The position numbers were made by a program, and so were the translations under genes. From positions 1,488,001 through 1,552,000 of the forward strand of contig VWZS01009947.1 in NCBI GenBank assembly GCA_013397075.1: DNA of 64,000 bases, written 5' to 3'. The stretch is from Rhabdornis inornatus (lineage: Eukaryota; Chordata; Aves; Passeriformes; Rhabdornithidae). The notes under the pieces were generated by a model, which was given only the letters and a program-made list of their open reading frames with translations, searched no databases and was not told the origin of the DNA. Numbering within the stretch: the stretch's first letter is position 1; each line of letters begins with the position of its first letter. Shown piece by piece: positions 13,101-28,100 of the stretch.

Positions 13101-16100
13101 TTGATTTTCCCCAATGTTTTCCCATTTCAAAACATAAGATTAATGAAGAATAGTCCTGTAAGTGATCATCGTTAAACTGACCTGAAATTTGGTATCTTTA
13201 TCTTCTGTCCACAGCACCTTATATTTATCAAACACTTGCAGAACTTCACTAACTCCTTCTTTTAGAGAAGTCCCAGCAGAAGAGAGAAGCACAATTATTT
13301 TAGTAATAACTTCATTTTCTGCAACACCTGCGTAAAAATTTTTAATCTTTCTGATAACCGTATCATCAGCTCCTTCTGTAAAATAAAATTATATATAAAT
13401 CAATGAACTGTTGCCAGTCTGATTAGAATTGTCTTCCAAATCTGTGCATACCAAACTGAGCAATGATGCTTTTCTTTAAGGCTGAATATTCTTCTTCAAA
13501 CATCTGTCAAACTGTTTAATGTGAAGTACCAGCTGCTAGTTCCTGCCAGGCACTATACAGCTAGAGCAAATTCAGTCTAAAATGAAGATTTTCAAATAGA
13601 AGGAAAATAGTCTTCTTCGTTCACAAATTTCATTGTCTCCATTTTAATTTAATTGTAAGCAGAACATCATAAACATTCCACATTATCTCAGAATTTAAAA
13701 AAAATCTTACAATTAGAGTTTTTAAATTGTATATACTCCTTAAAGCGGTGTAAGCTTCTTGAACTCTTTGATTAATTGCTAAGACAATCAGGGTCAATAT
13801 AGAAACTGATATTCTTCAGACATGATGAGCTATTTCTGTCATAACAATGCCTGAGCATTTCAAAGCAGATTTCAGTGAATGAAGAATTCACCCTTCCCTC
13901 TGCATGCATTATTTAATGAGGGGAATTTAAGGCAGCTCCCAAGTTCTCTTTTACTCTGGAGACCTTTTCTGGGGTCTGCTTACTGGAAACAGATTCATCC
14001 ATCCTTACCAGTGTATTCCATAACCTAATTGCCCAAACATTAACATACGCCCTGAGGTGTTGCTGGTGTCTAGTTACAGGTGATGAAAATGGTCATTTGC
14101 TGATTTGACATAGCAGAGGAAAATACTCTGAGTGTCTGATGAGGATTTTCTCCTGCCACCCTGCTTGAAGCCCATTAAAAGAGGTTAGAATCATACACGA
14201 CATGTCAGTAGAAGCATAAAGTAACAGCTCTGCACTGCCAGAAAGAAAAACTTTCCAAGATTTTACAGACTTTTCAAAGGAATGATAACAAAGATATAGC
14301 TGGATTGCATATCACTGGGTCAGACAAACAACTAAGAAAACCCAAAGCTTAAAACATATTTAGGCTTTTATGGTAACTTGCAAAATATATGGAGAGATGC
14401 TTGGAAATAAATGGATAAAATTACTAAAATGGATGTAGGTTTGTCTCCAGTCAAATATTTTTCATTCACATGAAAAAACATTTGAAGTGTTTTATAATCC
14501 AATCTAGGAATACATCCAGCAATTAAAATCTTTCCTGAAATCTGCCTATTGCCGTATCTTAATATTTCAATGAGATTTAGTATAAAGTCATGGTTTATGG
14601 TTTCAGCTATATCATTATGGCTACATTCCACAACAAGTAGGTAAAAAAATTCATCAACAGCTTACTTTGCCTTAAATTAAGTAAAATATTCAGAATCTAG
14701 CAATTGCTCAAAGTTTTTTGCTTATTGTTTTTCAGAGTTTTAATACTTATGTAAGCCTGAAAAGCTATTTCTGAAAAATACAGCTAATTAAATCAAAATA
14801 AACCCCCAAAATTAATGTAAAACAATCCACAGTAGGCTTCTCTGACAGAAGGTGATCTTATTCACAAATATTCATATATATATTTATATATGGCATAGCT
14901 ATTAAAGCAAAAAGTAAAGTAAAAAGGAAAACAAAACCTGAACAAAATACCTACTTTCTCCTTTTTTGTTTTTTTTTCCTTGTGATCCCAAGCCTGCAGA
15001 AGCTGCTTGCTGTGCACCTGGTTCTGTTTTTAAAATAGATTTTTGCAAATGCCTCTGTCCCCACTGAGCAACTCCTCGATTTACTTCCAGTGTTAAATGA
15101 ATCATGCGATTGATGGCTTGCTGTATATCATCTAAACTGGGAACAATTACCTATTTAAAACAGTTGAAAAATTGTTGAAATAGATACAACTGATTGTCAT
15201 TTTTGAGACCACAGTTTTATTCCACTCATAGTGAATTGCAGAGTTTACCCCAGAAGAGGAGCTGGAAAATATAACTTTAGCAGGTTATCTGGCTCAGAAT
15301 TGCTTCCAAAGAGATGAAACATACTGTAATGACCTACCATCTAATTATGCAGTCATACTGTAGGTGAAATGGCAATCAAGTATATAAGCAGATAGATTTA
15401 CTGGCTTTTTTTACAGCTATTTTTAAAACTCCTACAACATTTTAAGCATCAGTTTTATAATGATTTTTATATAATGTGTGGAAATACATTACAAGCCTCG
15501 TTTTTACACTCTAGAATAACAAACCATTAGAAATTGCATGCTATGGTGCAACCACTACTTCCCACCCTTCTTGGGTCTTATGTATGACCAGCTGCATACA
15601 TAAAAGCAAGGCTCTTCCAAAATATTATTGGCATTAGCACAGTGGTATTTTACCCAAAATTACTTGATTACTGCCCTGGATCAGCCAAGCATTTGAGGAC
15701 TGGAAAGAGAGATGTACTTCCTTTGCAGTGGGTAGAGCTTGGTGCTTTATGCTTCTACAAATATCAACAAGGTAAACATTCTACACTTTGACAGAACTTG
15801 CATATCGTGTGTACACACACACACATAGCGTGAATGTATAACAGAATGACAATATAAACACCAGTCCAATGTCAAAGGAATATCATACTAGAGCAGAATT
15901 CTTTTTCACTGTAATTTTAATATAAAACCATTAACCTTTATAAGACATTTGAGAAATTTTGTTACCTTTCCTCATAAAATAAAAATACATATTGCTGACA
16001 CACAGCTATCTTACTCTATGAAAGGAAAACAAATAATGCTTTANAGATGATGAACCTATTCCAGTAATGCAACTACTACATGTGAGGAGAGCTGTAATCA

Positions 16101-19100
16101 GTCTGCAAAGAACACAGATGAACAGATTGCAATGTAATTACTAAACCACACAAAGTTAAAAAGCAAGGTTCTGCAAGCACCACTGAGACAGAGGCCAGAG
16201 CACTGGGACTGTGAGCACATTTCATCAGTGCTCTCAGCACACTGAAAGATGTAAGCAACTGCTCTCCTTTGGAAAAGATGCTGGTTCAGTGGAAGCATGC
16301 CCACACTCTGCACTTGGGCAAATGCAGAGATAACTATAAGACAGTGTACCTTACCTTACCTATATGACATAAAACTTACCAGATTGGGAATATCAAGGTG
16401 TACTTCTGCTTTTAGAAAAGGAGGGATGTCCTCAGATTTGCTGTAAAACAATTTTGACACATACCATAAACACTTAATCACAAAACCTCCTCAGTTTATC
16501 TGAGAAATATAATTTTGAGCTACATTTTCTGACCAAACCCACACAGAGAATTTTCACATAAAATTATGTACCATTTTCAAAACTTACAGAAGTCTGTTGT
16601 TTAAAGGATAAAGAAAATAGCTAGAGCTCCACCATTCTGACAAAGGTTAGCTTGACCCCACCCATTGCTTTCAGAATTTTTTTATCCAGAGTATTTTCTG
16701 AATCTGCATTTTAATCTCTCAAGTTCAAAATGATGGAACTTTGCCAGTGCTTTGAATAGGGCACAAGAAATTCTCACTGATCATTACATGCAACAACCTA
16801 TCAAGAGCAAAAGTTGTCCCATTACATTTTAGCTAAGTATTCAACAGAATGGAAAAAAGTTTCAAAGATGACTAGCTAGTGCAAAATGACAAAAAACATG
16901 ATGTTAACCTACTCAAAACTAAAATTAAAACCGAAAAACGTGGAGCAAAGTAGAATTTTTAAATGCTGTGGTATGATACAGTGACGAAATAAGAGAGGAT
17001 TCAACAATATGATACAAATACGAATAGACAAATATGAAGGAAACAACCAAAAAACTTCCTATTGACTTTGATAAGGACTCCAATACATTTTTTAATGAAA
17101 AATGTCCTTAGAAAAAGAAAAAAATAATTCATCCTTTAACAAACATTAATGACAAAACATCATAAACTTCACTTGCTTGAAATAAATTCTCTTAATAGAG
17201 TTCTAAGTAGGCTTTTCAATATACAATATATTATACTGAAACAATTCTGCCTCTAAAATGTATGTCTGTTCAAGCAGAGAAGAATCTATAGAAATCATAA
17301 TGAATATAGGAGACTGATTTTGTATGGATCTTGCCATTACCATGAAGAATTCGCAAAGAGTGCATACTATTGAAGGAAGATTGAAGGAATTGAAGGAATC
17401 TTTCATTTGCAACTTACATTGGAACACTCATTCTTCTTTTAATACGATCCAAAGACATTCGGGTTGCTTTCTGGAGGCTGATTAGCAGCCGGCGACTGAA
17501 ATAGGCAAGTAAGTCTTTACAGTTCTGTAATAAATAAACCATACATTCTTTAGCACCGTATTCACATAGGAACCTGAAAATTATTGCAAAAACATTTTAA
17601 GTCAAACTTAATAGATTTTGTTTGCAGGAATTTATGCTGTAAGCTACATGAAAAACAAAGTGAGAAGTTGGTGGGTTGTAAGCAAGCAAATAAGTAAAAG
17701 CTGTATGGAAAAGAGAATACAGTATGTGAAGAAACAACTTGTCTTATTCAGATACAGAATAGTGAAATCTGTTTGAAATGTGCTCCTTCAGAAGAGCTCT
17801 CCATATTGAAAAAAGAACAAACACAAAACCAAGCCACAAAACCAAACCATTAATTACTCACAAATATTGGTGCAGATGTACCCATTTTGAATAAGAGACA
17901 AATAAAGAGACAAATAAACAGACAGTAAAATCCAACTGGATTAAGAATATGAAAATATGGCAACATGAAATGATCACCATTAAAAAAACAATGCAACACT
18001 GTAGCATTATTGCATTTGTGCTTGCAAGTTTGAGAGTCTTCGTTCTTCTACTTTCCTTCTCATCTGAACATGAAGAGATTGCATTCTCCATGGAAAAAGT
18101 ACAAAGATAATCTTTATTGATGAAGTTGGAAGAGAAGGATAGATAGGATGAAAGATCCTGCCTACTTGGGAAGGAAAGCCTGTNATTTTTGTTCAGTATT
18201 CCTCATTCATTCCCATTTAGGTGACTAAAGCCAAACTGAGCAAAGATAATGTTCATTATTGAAATTCAACAAAAGGATTAAGATTATACAAGTAAGAGTT
18301 AAAATTATTATTATTATTATCATTATTATTATTAATAATAATAATAATAATAATGCTGCAAGATGATGAACCTATTCCAGTAATGCAACTACTACATGTG
18401 AGGAGAGCTGTAATCAGTCTGCAAAGAACACAGATGAACAGATTGCAATGTAATTACTAAACCACACAAAGTTAAAAAGCAAGGTTCTGCAAGCACCACT
18501 GAGACAGAGGCCAGAGCACTGGGACTGTGAGCACATTTCATCAGTGCTCTCAGCACACTGAAAGATGTGAGCAACTGCTCTCCTTTGGAAAAGATGCTGG
18601 TTCAGTGGAAGCATGCCCACACTCTGCACTTGGGCAAATGCAGAGATAACTATAAGACAGTGTACCTTACCTTACCTATATGACATAAAACTTACCAGAT
18701 TGGGAATATCAAGGTGTACTTCTGCTTTTAGAAAAGGAGGGATGTCCTCAGATTTGCTGTAAAACAATTTTGACACATACCATAAACACTTCATCACAAA
18801 ACCTCCTCAGTTTATCTGAGAAATATAATTTTGAGCTACATTTTCTGACCAAACCCACACGGAGAATTTTCACATAAAATTATGTACCATTTTCAAAACT
18901 TACAGAAGTCTCTTGTTTAAAGGATAAAGAAAATAGCTAGAGCTCCACCATTCTGACAAAGGTTAGCTTGACCCCACCCATTGCTTTCAGAATTTTTTTA
19001 TCCAGAGTATTTTCTGAATCTGCATTTTAATCTCTCAAGTTCAAAATGATGGAACTTTGCCAGTGCTTTGAATAGGGCACAAGAAATTCTCACTGATCAT

Positions 19101-22100
19101 TACATGCAACAACCTATCAAGAGCAAAAGTTGTCCCATTACATTTTAGCTAAGTATTCAACAGAATGGAAAAAAGTTTCAAAGATGACTAGCTAGTGCAA
19201 AATGACAAAAAACATGATGTTAACCTACTCAAAACTAAAATTAAAACCGAAAAACGTGGAGCAAAGTAGAATTTTTAAATGCTGTGGTATGATACAGTGA
19301 CGAAATAAGAGAGGATTCAACAATATGATACAAATACGAATAGACAAATATGAAGGAAACAACCAAAAAACTTCCTATTGACTTTGATAAGGACTCCAAT
19401 ACATTTTTTAATGAAAAATGTCCTTAGAAAAAGAAAAAAATAATTCATCCTTTAACAAACATTAATGACAAAACATCATAAACTTCACTTGCTTGAAATA
19501 AATTCTCTTAATAGAGTTCTAAGTAGGCTTTTCAATATACAATATATTATACTGAAACAATTCTGCCTCTAAAATGTATGTCTGTTCAAGCAGAGAAGAA
19601 TCTATAGAAATCATAATGAATATAGGAGACTGATTTTGTATGGATCTTGCCATTACCATGAAGAATTCGCAAAGAGTGCATACTATTGAAGGAAGATTGA
19701 AGGAATTGAAGGAATCTTTCATTTGCAACTTACATTGGAACACTCATTCTTCTTTTAATACGATCCAAAGACATTCGGGTTGCTTTCTGGAGGCTGATTA
19801 GCAGCCGGCGACTGAAATAGGCAAGTAAGTCTTTACAGTTCTGTAATAAATAAACCATACATTCTTTAGCACCGTATTCACATAGGAACCTGAAAATTAT
19901 TGCAAAAACATTTTAAGTCAAACTTAATAGATTTTGTTTGCAGGAATTTATGCTGTAAGCTACATGAAAAACAAAGTGAGAAGTTGGTGGGTTGTAAGCA
20001 AGCAAATAAGTAAAAGCTGTATGGAAAAGAGAATACAGTATGTGAAGAAACAACTTGTCTTATTCAGATACAGAATAGTGAAATCTGTTTGAAATGTGCT
20101 CCTTCAGAAGAGCTCTCCATATTGAAAAAAGAACAAACACAAAACCAAGCCACAAAACCAAACCATTAATTACTCACAAATATTGGTGCAGATGTACCCA
20201 TTTTGAATAAGAGACAAATAAAGAGACAAATAAACAGACAGTAAAATCCAACTGGATTAAGAATATGAAAATATGGCAACATGAAATGATCACCATTAAA
20301 AAAACAATGCAACACTGTAGCATTATTGCATTTGTGCTTGCAAGTTTGAGAGTCTTCGTTCTTCTACTTTCCTTCTCATCTGAACATGAAGAGATTGCAT
20401 TCTCCATGGAAAAAGTACAAAGATAATCTTTATTGATGAAGTTGGAAGAGAAGGATAGATAGGATGAAAGATCCTGCCTACTTGGGAAGGAAAGCCTGTG
20501 TTATGGTTTAGGCACACCATTGTCTCCAATTTTTACACTTACCACTCATGTCAAGAATTTGTTTAATAAAGGCAATAATTGGAATAACATGAAATATACC
20601 TGTGAAAACTAAAATCAAACTTAAATGCACTTTTTAGGTAAGCTATTTCATCATTTGTACATTACATTTGACACTGTCCATGTGATGTCTTTCTGCAACA
20701 CAGATATGCAGTTACCAAAACTCAAGATCCTGTTTACTAATCCAATTGCTCTAAAAATAATTTCCTTATTTTCACAAAATACCTTTCTAAACTCTTCTTC
20801 TTTATCACTGCCTTTGCTATCATCACTTCGAGGTCCTTCAGCAGTTTTTTCTTTCTCCTTTTCTTTTCTTTCAAATGCTATATGTTTTCCTGCAAATTAA
20901 AAAAAAAAAAAAAAAAGAAATGTATATATATCCTGCTTTAAAGCATGCTATCCCCTCACTGGAGGCAAAACAATATTGATTTTTATTTTAGTAATACCTG
21001 GATCACCAAAAATTGGTTTTATTTCATGACACCTTTTCACACCAGGAATGTGGTTAAGAGTCCAGCTTATAAGCCTTAGCTTAACAAACACTATTCAGTA
21101 CCAATCTGTTACTAAAGATGGATAGGCAGACATCAATATATCAGTGAAAATGGCCAAAAAATCAAAATCAGGATAAAAAATTTAACAAAAGACAGAGAAG
21201 TATTTTTGTGTCATTTTTTTCTGTTTGCATGCTGTTGAACCACCTTGGAGTATTGACTCTACCTATACCTCTTTAGCTGGGGAAACCTGAACCCAGAAGG
21301 AAAAAAATCCCGTGAAAGAAGAGCTCCATTACTGATTAAGCCTCAAACTAATTTTTCCTTAAAGCATTTTTTCTAACATATATAAACTATTTCTCTTGTG
21401 AGAGTATGGGATCTTCTAAAATCTTTGTAAGACATCCCAAAGAAGTGGGAACCAGCCACACAAGTGTCAGCAGTTGACTCTACTAACTTAAACTGACCAG
21501 ACAGCAAAGCACATAATTCTACTGTGTCAGGAATGTTAAAAACAGAGGGACAGTACCAAATAGCTGACAGAGCTGAGAAGAGAGGAACTCTGGATTTCAC
21601 TTACAAATGGGGGATGTGAAGTGGGAGATGAGTGACTGAGAGAAATGGAACTTGAATGTCCTTCCTCTAGAGCAAATACTTTGTAATCTAAACAAAAGGG
21701 CAGCTTTTAACTCTAGAAACCCCATCATGACTGAGTTACCTCCCCATTTCATGAGCTAGTGGTTTAGTGTAACAGTGGTTAAAGAAGGCAGAACTGTGAC
21801 ACAGATGAAATTGTAGTGGGAGGGAGAAGTCTGAAGCAAATTAGCTCAAATAGATCAGTTTTGATAAAAAACTAGCTAAGTCTACAAAACTTTTTATTAA
21901 AATAAGAAACATTAACTACCTTGCGGTTCTGAGGACTTAGGAGATGAAAATTCATAATTCTTTTCTAATAGATCTATTAAATATTGGACAGCATCTTCAA
22001 CATGCATGCTTTTGCTGTTCAATAACTCAGCACATTCTTTGGTATAATTCTGTCAAATAAAAATATCAATGCATTGTCTTAGTATCACTGATTATCTTAT

Positions 22101-25100
22101 TACTGTTTCTCTTCATGGAGAGTCAAAACATTTCCCTAAATATTGCATTAATCAGACCAAAACTATTTCAATGAAACATACATATTTATTAAAAAATACT
22201 TGTATATTTATAAAAACTTCTGTTGTATTATCATTATATTTTTAAGGCCTAAAAAAAACCCATTTTTGAAATGTAATGGTACTTTTAGGTGCTCAAAAAA
22301 ATCCTGAATATTGAAGGGAGGTCACAGTCTGAATCTGAAATTACCCAAATACTGTTTCAACTGTTCTTAATGATTTTATTTACTTGCACTGATTTGATAA
22401 TTAATACATTTTTAGGGTATTTTGGAATGAGAAAACTTTCAGGCTTTCAAATATACTTGTTGGAAAGTATTTTTTGCCTTCTCCTTAAAAACAGCAATGT
22501 GGAAAATATAGGGGGGAAGAAAGGCTATATATGTCTGAGGTCCTTCATACACAAAAAATCTCATCTAAGTACAAAGGACTTAAATAAGATTATCTATAAA
22601 ATATTACAGCTTAATTATCTCAGATGCCAAAGAAACAATGTATCTTCATATAAAATGTTTTAATCAAAATAATAACAAATAAAGCTCTGTACTTCCACAT
22701 AGGGAATTTTCTAGTTTTATTTTCTTTCACGATGGCATTTTTTCTAACATGCCCTAGAATTCAAGTTGAAAGATGTAGCGTGGCACACACCTCATTTTCA
22801 GTCAACAGATCCTCTGTTTTGATAGGACCATCTACTGGTAAGCTAACTAAAGAAGTACTTGATATTTCTTTTAATATTGAACCAATCTGCACGTCACTGA
22901 TAACAGTAACCTAAAAAGAGAAAATCATGTTAATATGGACAAGCAGTCAAAGACAGGCATTGACTCTGAAAATCAGAGTGAAAGCCCCAGAATCTGAAGA
23001 CAAGAAGTGGAAATTGATTCTGTTTTGAGGACAGAAGCAAAAATCAAACATATGATGGCAATAATAGGAGAGAATCATTGAGTATATCCCTATTCCAAAA
23101 AAGGAACCTGTTCTAAAAAGCAACAAAATTTCTATGTATGGTACAAAAATAAATACATACTATGTTCTAATATGAAAAATAGTGTCCTAGAAATAATTTC
23201 TGTAAGCTTATAGTTTTATTTATATAATAAGCAAGTGTTTACCCTTCTCAAAATCTGTCTAAATACGTGCAGAACTTTATCAGCTTCTTGAAAGAAAGTT
23301 TCCAGTGTGACAGATGACCAAGTCAACAAGGTAAGTCCTTGCCTCAACACACCTTCCATCTAAGCATAAAGATATAATTTATTAGATTAAAAAAAAATTA
23401 AAACAAGTGCTATTATTATTAGAATCACTAACGTTGCTTTTAAAACAGAGTGGTGTGCAAGGGAGGTTAGAAGTTTCCAACAAAAAAGGTCAAAGAAATG
23501 TATGCAATTATGCAAGAAAGGAAGGGGAGGGTAGTGCATACTACAGCCTCAAGTTTTTTGTTTCTCACACTTCTGTCCAACTTTGTAGTTATACAAACTT
23601 ACACAAACTCTGCAACCTTTTGGTGTGACTACTCACAATCAGAACGGGGAGAGTTACTTAGAAGAGTCACATACATACACTTTTAAAAGTCTGGCAAAAC
23701 AAAATTGTTGTGGGATAGACATTCTGCATGTCCAATAAAACTGTACCTTTAGCGTAGCATAAAACATCATAGTGTAGCATTCTACACCACTGAATTTATA
23801 AGATTAATAATTCTCTCCAAGCAAACTTTCATGTCAAAGCCAGAGATTTGTGGAGATAAATAGACCTCAAAGATCATATTTTTTGTTCTACTGGTCTTCT
23901 TTCTATCTATCTATCTATCTATCTGTCTATCTGTCTAAATTGTAAAACACATTATTTGAGAACTGTATGAAGGATGCAAAGAACAAATTTTAGTCTTAAA
24001 GGTCTCAGTAAAATCCATTAAGCTCACAACATGCAGATCCTTTTAAATATTTCAGAACTATAAATTATTAAGTTATTTTAACTTCTTAGGTATACTGAAG
24101 TGCATGCAGCAATACCAACCTTTTCAATTTGTGGTGACAACAGATTTACAAACACATTTGGTGTTGCTTTATGCAAATCTTCATAAGACTGGATGAGACC
24201 CTGTTGATTATGAGAAAGGGTAGTATCAAGCAGAATATTTCAAGCATTTCTTTACTCAAGAAAACAATTTGTCATACAATCAAATCATGTGAAAAAGATA
24301 TTGAAAGCAGCACAATGTTGTATTTGAAAACAATTGTAGAATTTTATACAGACCTTACATACCCATGAACATCATTTCTGGGATGCAATGAATTTGTATC
24401 ATGTTACAGAAGGAGGAATGAAAGCCACCTTTGTGCAACACTTTCTTAAGGCACAAAGCCAGAAAAAGAATGATCTTTCTCTAGACTAAAGACAGCTTGA
24501 GCTTTAGTTACCATAACTTGAAATATCCTCTTAAAATTGAGTATCATATGCTTTAGATGCTTAAGTCAGGCGAGAACTCAGTTTTAAAATCTCCTCTTGT
24601 CTTATGCCATATGCACACACACACAGAGAAAAGTCTTGTATGATGCACCTCATCCACAAGATACAGGCTCCTTCAAATAACACCATAGAGATTACAATAG
24701 GTATTACAAATGTAACTTCTCTTGCAGGTAACCTGCAAAATTCTTCACATTTCTGTGGCTCACCATATATTCCAAACCAGACTAACTACAATATTTCTTC
24801 TCAAAAACTCTAAAAACCTACATTTTACTGATTTTCAAACTGTGAAAACTTTTTGTATAGCTTAAATTATTTCATGACCAAAGCATACTTAGTGTGCCAT
24901 TGGGTATATGAAGTATATATTCTTATATTTAAGTACCTACCAGCCCACATAGGACCTAGTGGGGGGTTTTCAAATGAGATTTTCTATGTCCACCTGTGCA
25001 TTCTGAAAATTTACCTTAAACTACCTCTTACCCAGCTTTAATCTTTAGCTATAGAAAAAAAAAATCCGTGTTTAAACACATTTCCTTTTTAATTTTTTTA

Positions 25101-28100
25101 AACAGTAATCATGATACTTTTCAAGTTTACCTCTAACTGCAGCCTGTTTGACTTCAATTTATTTTCTAGTATTGCTATCTTGACTGCTTGCTCTGGTACT
25201 TCCAGACCCAACTTTATCATACATTTCGTCTCCCGCACGATCTCTAGAATTTGGGGATCAAAATTAACCAGGAACTTCTCAGTTGTAGGATGACGCACAA
25301 ATATCGTGGATTGTAAGGCTGCAAAGACATTCTATTATCAGTTTCTCAGACAAAAAATTGTTTAAATTCTATAAATTATTATGAAATCCAGATTTCTAAA
25401 ATTACAATACAGTAATTAAGTATGTAGGGTTACTTGTGAAACAGCTTCATGTTGTTTTCAGTTAAAGAAAATACACAACCGACTTCCGTCATTTTAATTT
25501 TCTGCCTTTCTCTCCATAAACTAAACAAGCCTCAGATCCAGTCTTACTTGTGTCATAATTTTTCTCAGCTCAAGTTAAAAAATTATAAAACTAATGCTCT
25601 AAGGACCAGGAAACACAACACTTGAATCTCAAACATTTCTAGGCATTAAGTAATATTTGTCCTTAGAGAGACGGGGGCAATACAACCTTATGAATTATTA
25701 CACCAAAAAAAAGCCCCAGAAATAATTATTAAGTATTACACATAGAGAATTTAAATACCAAAGTTATCTGTGTCTTAAATTTGTGTCACTAATGTTTACA
25801 ATCATCTGTCGAATAGTGTACCAAATCTGCAATCCTCTGCATCAAAACCAAGTATCAAGGTCAGTAAGGCATTGAGACTGTATTACTGAGTCTGCTAATT
25901 GGATCATGACTAACTTGCACATTCTAAGGGTAAATGAGGCTTTAAAAAGTATCTGATTCAATTTATGTTAACTTAGTATTCATCAACAATTTAAAGAGGC
26001 AAGTACACATTTAATTACTTACGATATTGTAATTGTGACATTTCCTTCATCCACGCACTATGATAGACTACCTCAAACTCCACCAATACATATGCAAGTT
26101 TGTTGTATGATTGAACAACTGCTTTACCTTCTGGACTTGTCAAGATATCTGAATGTTTCTATTAAAACAGAGTATATTCAAATTAAAACCATATCCAAAA
26201 CTGCCCATACCACTTGGGTTTTTCTCAATTTAACTGTTTTCTATACATAGTGTAGGTTAATACTAGGAATTATACTGACAGAGTTCTTAAAAACTGTATC
26301 AAATATTTATGATTCAAATTTACAGGGCAATGAAGTCAGTAAGAACTTTTAAGGAATAAATACTAAATATTTAACATCAGTAAGAGCAATTACTTTAATA
26401 CATTGTCATAAATACCTGTAATTCACAGTGAAATGGATATTCAGTTCTACTCAAAATTGAATAACTGAAAATTTATTGTAAAACTTTCCTCTTTTAATGA
26501 TATTTATGATAAATGATATATAAATTATATTTATGCCTGTTTTCCTTGGAACAGATTTAAACTACCATTATTCACATCTGAAGGAAACAGTAAAGTGAAA
26601 ACCTTTCTCACATAGAAGTTAACTTGGCATGAGACCCTAGATGCTTTGTAGGAGAATCACTCAAATATTTCAAGAATTCTTCAAGGTTATTTTCAACTGA
26701 AATAGCCTAGTCTGTTCTATTCCAACACTACATCTTGGATCTACAAGGGTTACTGCAGAGCACTATAAACATACAAAGAAAAAATATTGCTTAGCATGTA
26801 ACAAGTGATGAAATCATAACCAGAAACTTCATGATTACTCTACTCAAGTAGGACAGTTCACTGCTACACAGAATTCCTAATTTTTTGGCACGGCAACTTA
26901 CGTGGAAATAGGTGATTGGTTCATTTACCCTTCTGAACAGCTGTCTCACCCACAATATCTTTCCTGCAGTAGGTGGCATGTTTCGAGAAAGAGGAGGGTC
27001 ATCTTTCTGGGTCTGGTAAAGCTATAGTAAGAACAATATCATTAAACACATGTATTAAAAAATCTATTGAGATGCTGAACTGTTTTCTCTGGTACCAAAA
27101 TTTTACCAAAATTTCTTCCTCCTCCCAAAGAGATTAAATTCACATGGAGTCGCACAATAGCTCATGGAGAGAAAAACTTATTTCCTCCCTGACTTGGTAC
27201 ACTTCCAAGATACACACACATCAATGCTGGTACCTCTTCTGTCTCCATTTTCTGATGCTGTTTCTCAGCCATGCTTACTTATGACAGAGTCCTGAGTACA
27301 CCAAAAGGCATTGTGAACCCCAGGGCTGAGCAGCCAGTATTCAGGATCAAGTCTGACACCTGACTTTGAAGCCATCTGCTGTGAAAGCAAGCTATTTAAG
27401 GAAGTGGTGTCAGGACAACCCTTGTGAGGCTTTTCCTCCTTTGCTTGGGAACTGGCCTCAGGAGAGGCCCAAGCTAGATTGTTAACTGAGCTGTTTCTCC
27501 TGAATAGATACACCAACACTGGTCTTCAGACACACATATCTGACTATTATATAACATTTCAGGATTTGGACTTAATTATTCATGTGGGTCCCTTCCAAAT
27601 CAGGATAATTTAGCATTCTTTGATATGTACTTTTCAACTAACTTCTAATAAAAATGCACATAGATACTCCTGGGTACACAATCCATGCTTTTATCTGTGC
27701 ATAAGATGAGAAAAAATGTACCCTGCTCATTGAATGGCTGCATTACAGTAAAAAACAAAAAAAGGCCTAAAATTATACCGTACAAAAGTTGCATTGACAA
27801 AGTATTCAATGACTTTAGAACCACCATTGCAGTAGGAGCAACTTTTTATTAGAAATAACTTCCTTGGCAAAGATAAAAGACAATCTAGTAATATCTAATA
27901 AATAGTTAGAACTAGTCAGTAGAATCAAGACATATTCTTTGACAGAAGAAACGAGTATTTGTATCCGCCCAACTTGAGGCGTGTGAACTCAGGCTGTGGC
28001 AACTCAGGCTCTTGATGACACAACTCTTCACTAACTAGCATGTCTTCTTAGCCCTACCTTGTCTCTGGCACAGTCCCAACCAAAGAAATCCAAGTAGCTT

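Larger units (their letters stand above)
16045..20499. repeat. Near-identical tandem duplication (16045-18183 and 18361-20499)
   Basis: Two 2139-base blocks align with a constant offset of 2316 and no indel. I saw four substitutions, all in the first 560 bases (16253/18569, 16476/18792, 16545/18861, 16596/18912). A single N stands at 16044 and another at 18184, exactly at the borders of the first block. Both copies carry DNAH8 coding exons 23 and 24. The spacer 18185-18360 is single-copy. This is the pattern of an unmerged alternative-haplotype contig inserted during scaffolding. Confidence 0.93.

Noticed and set aside
12440..13175. Plus-strand frames of 64-120 codons
   Set aside because: They are antisense readings of a CR1 endonuclease fragment plus adjoining intron.
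16076..20407. Repeated pairs of 60-77-codon minus-strand open frames
   Set aside because: They are intron sequence read twice because of the tandem block; the real coding parts are the 107- and 61-base exons.
22289..22663. 124-codon plus-strand open frame
   Set aside because: AT-rich intron of DNAH8 with no recognisable domain and no splice support; such length is not exceptional in one frame of 64 kb.
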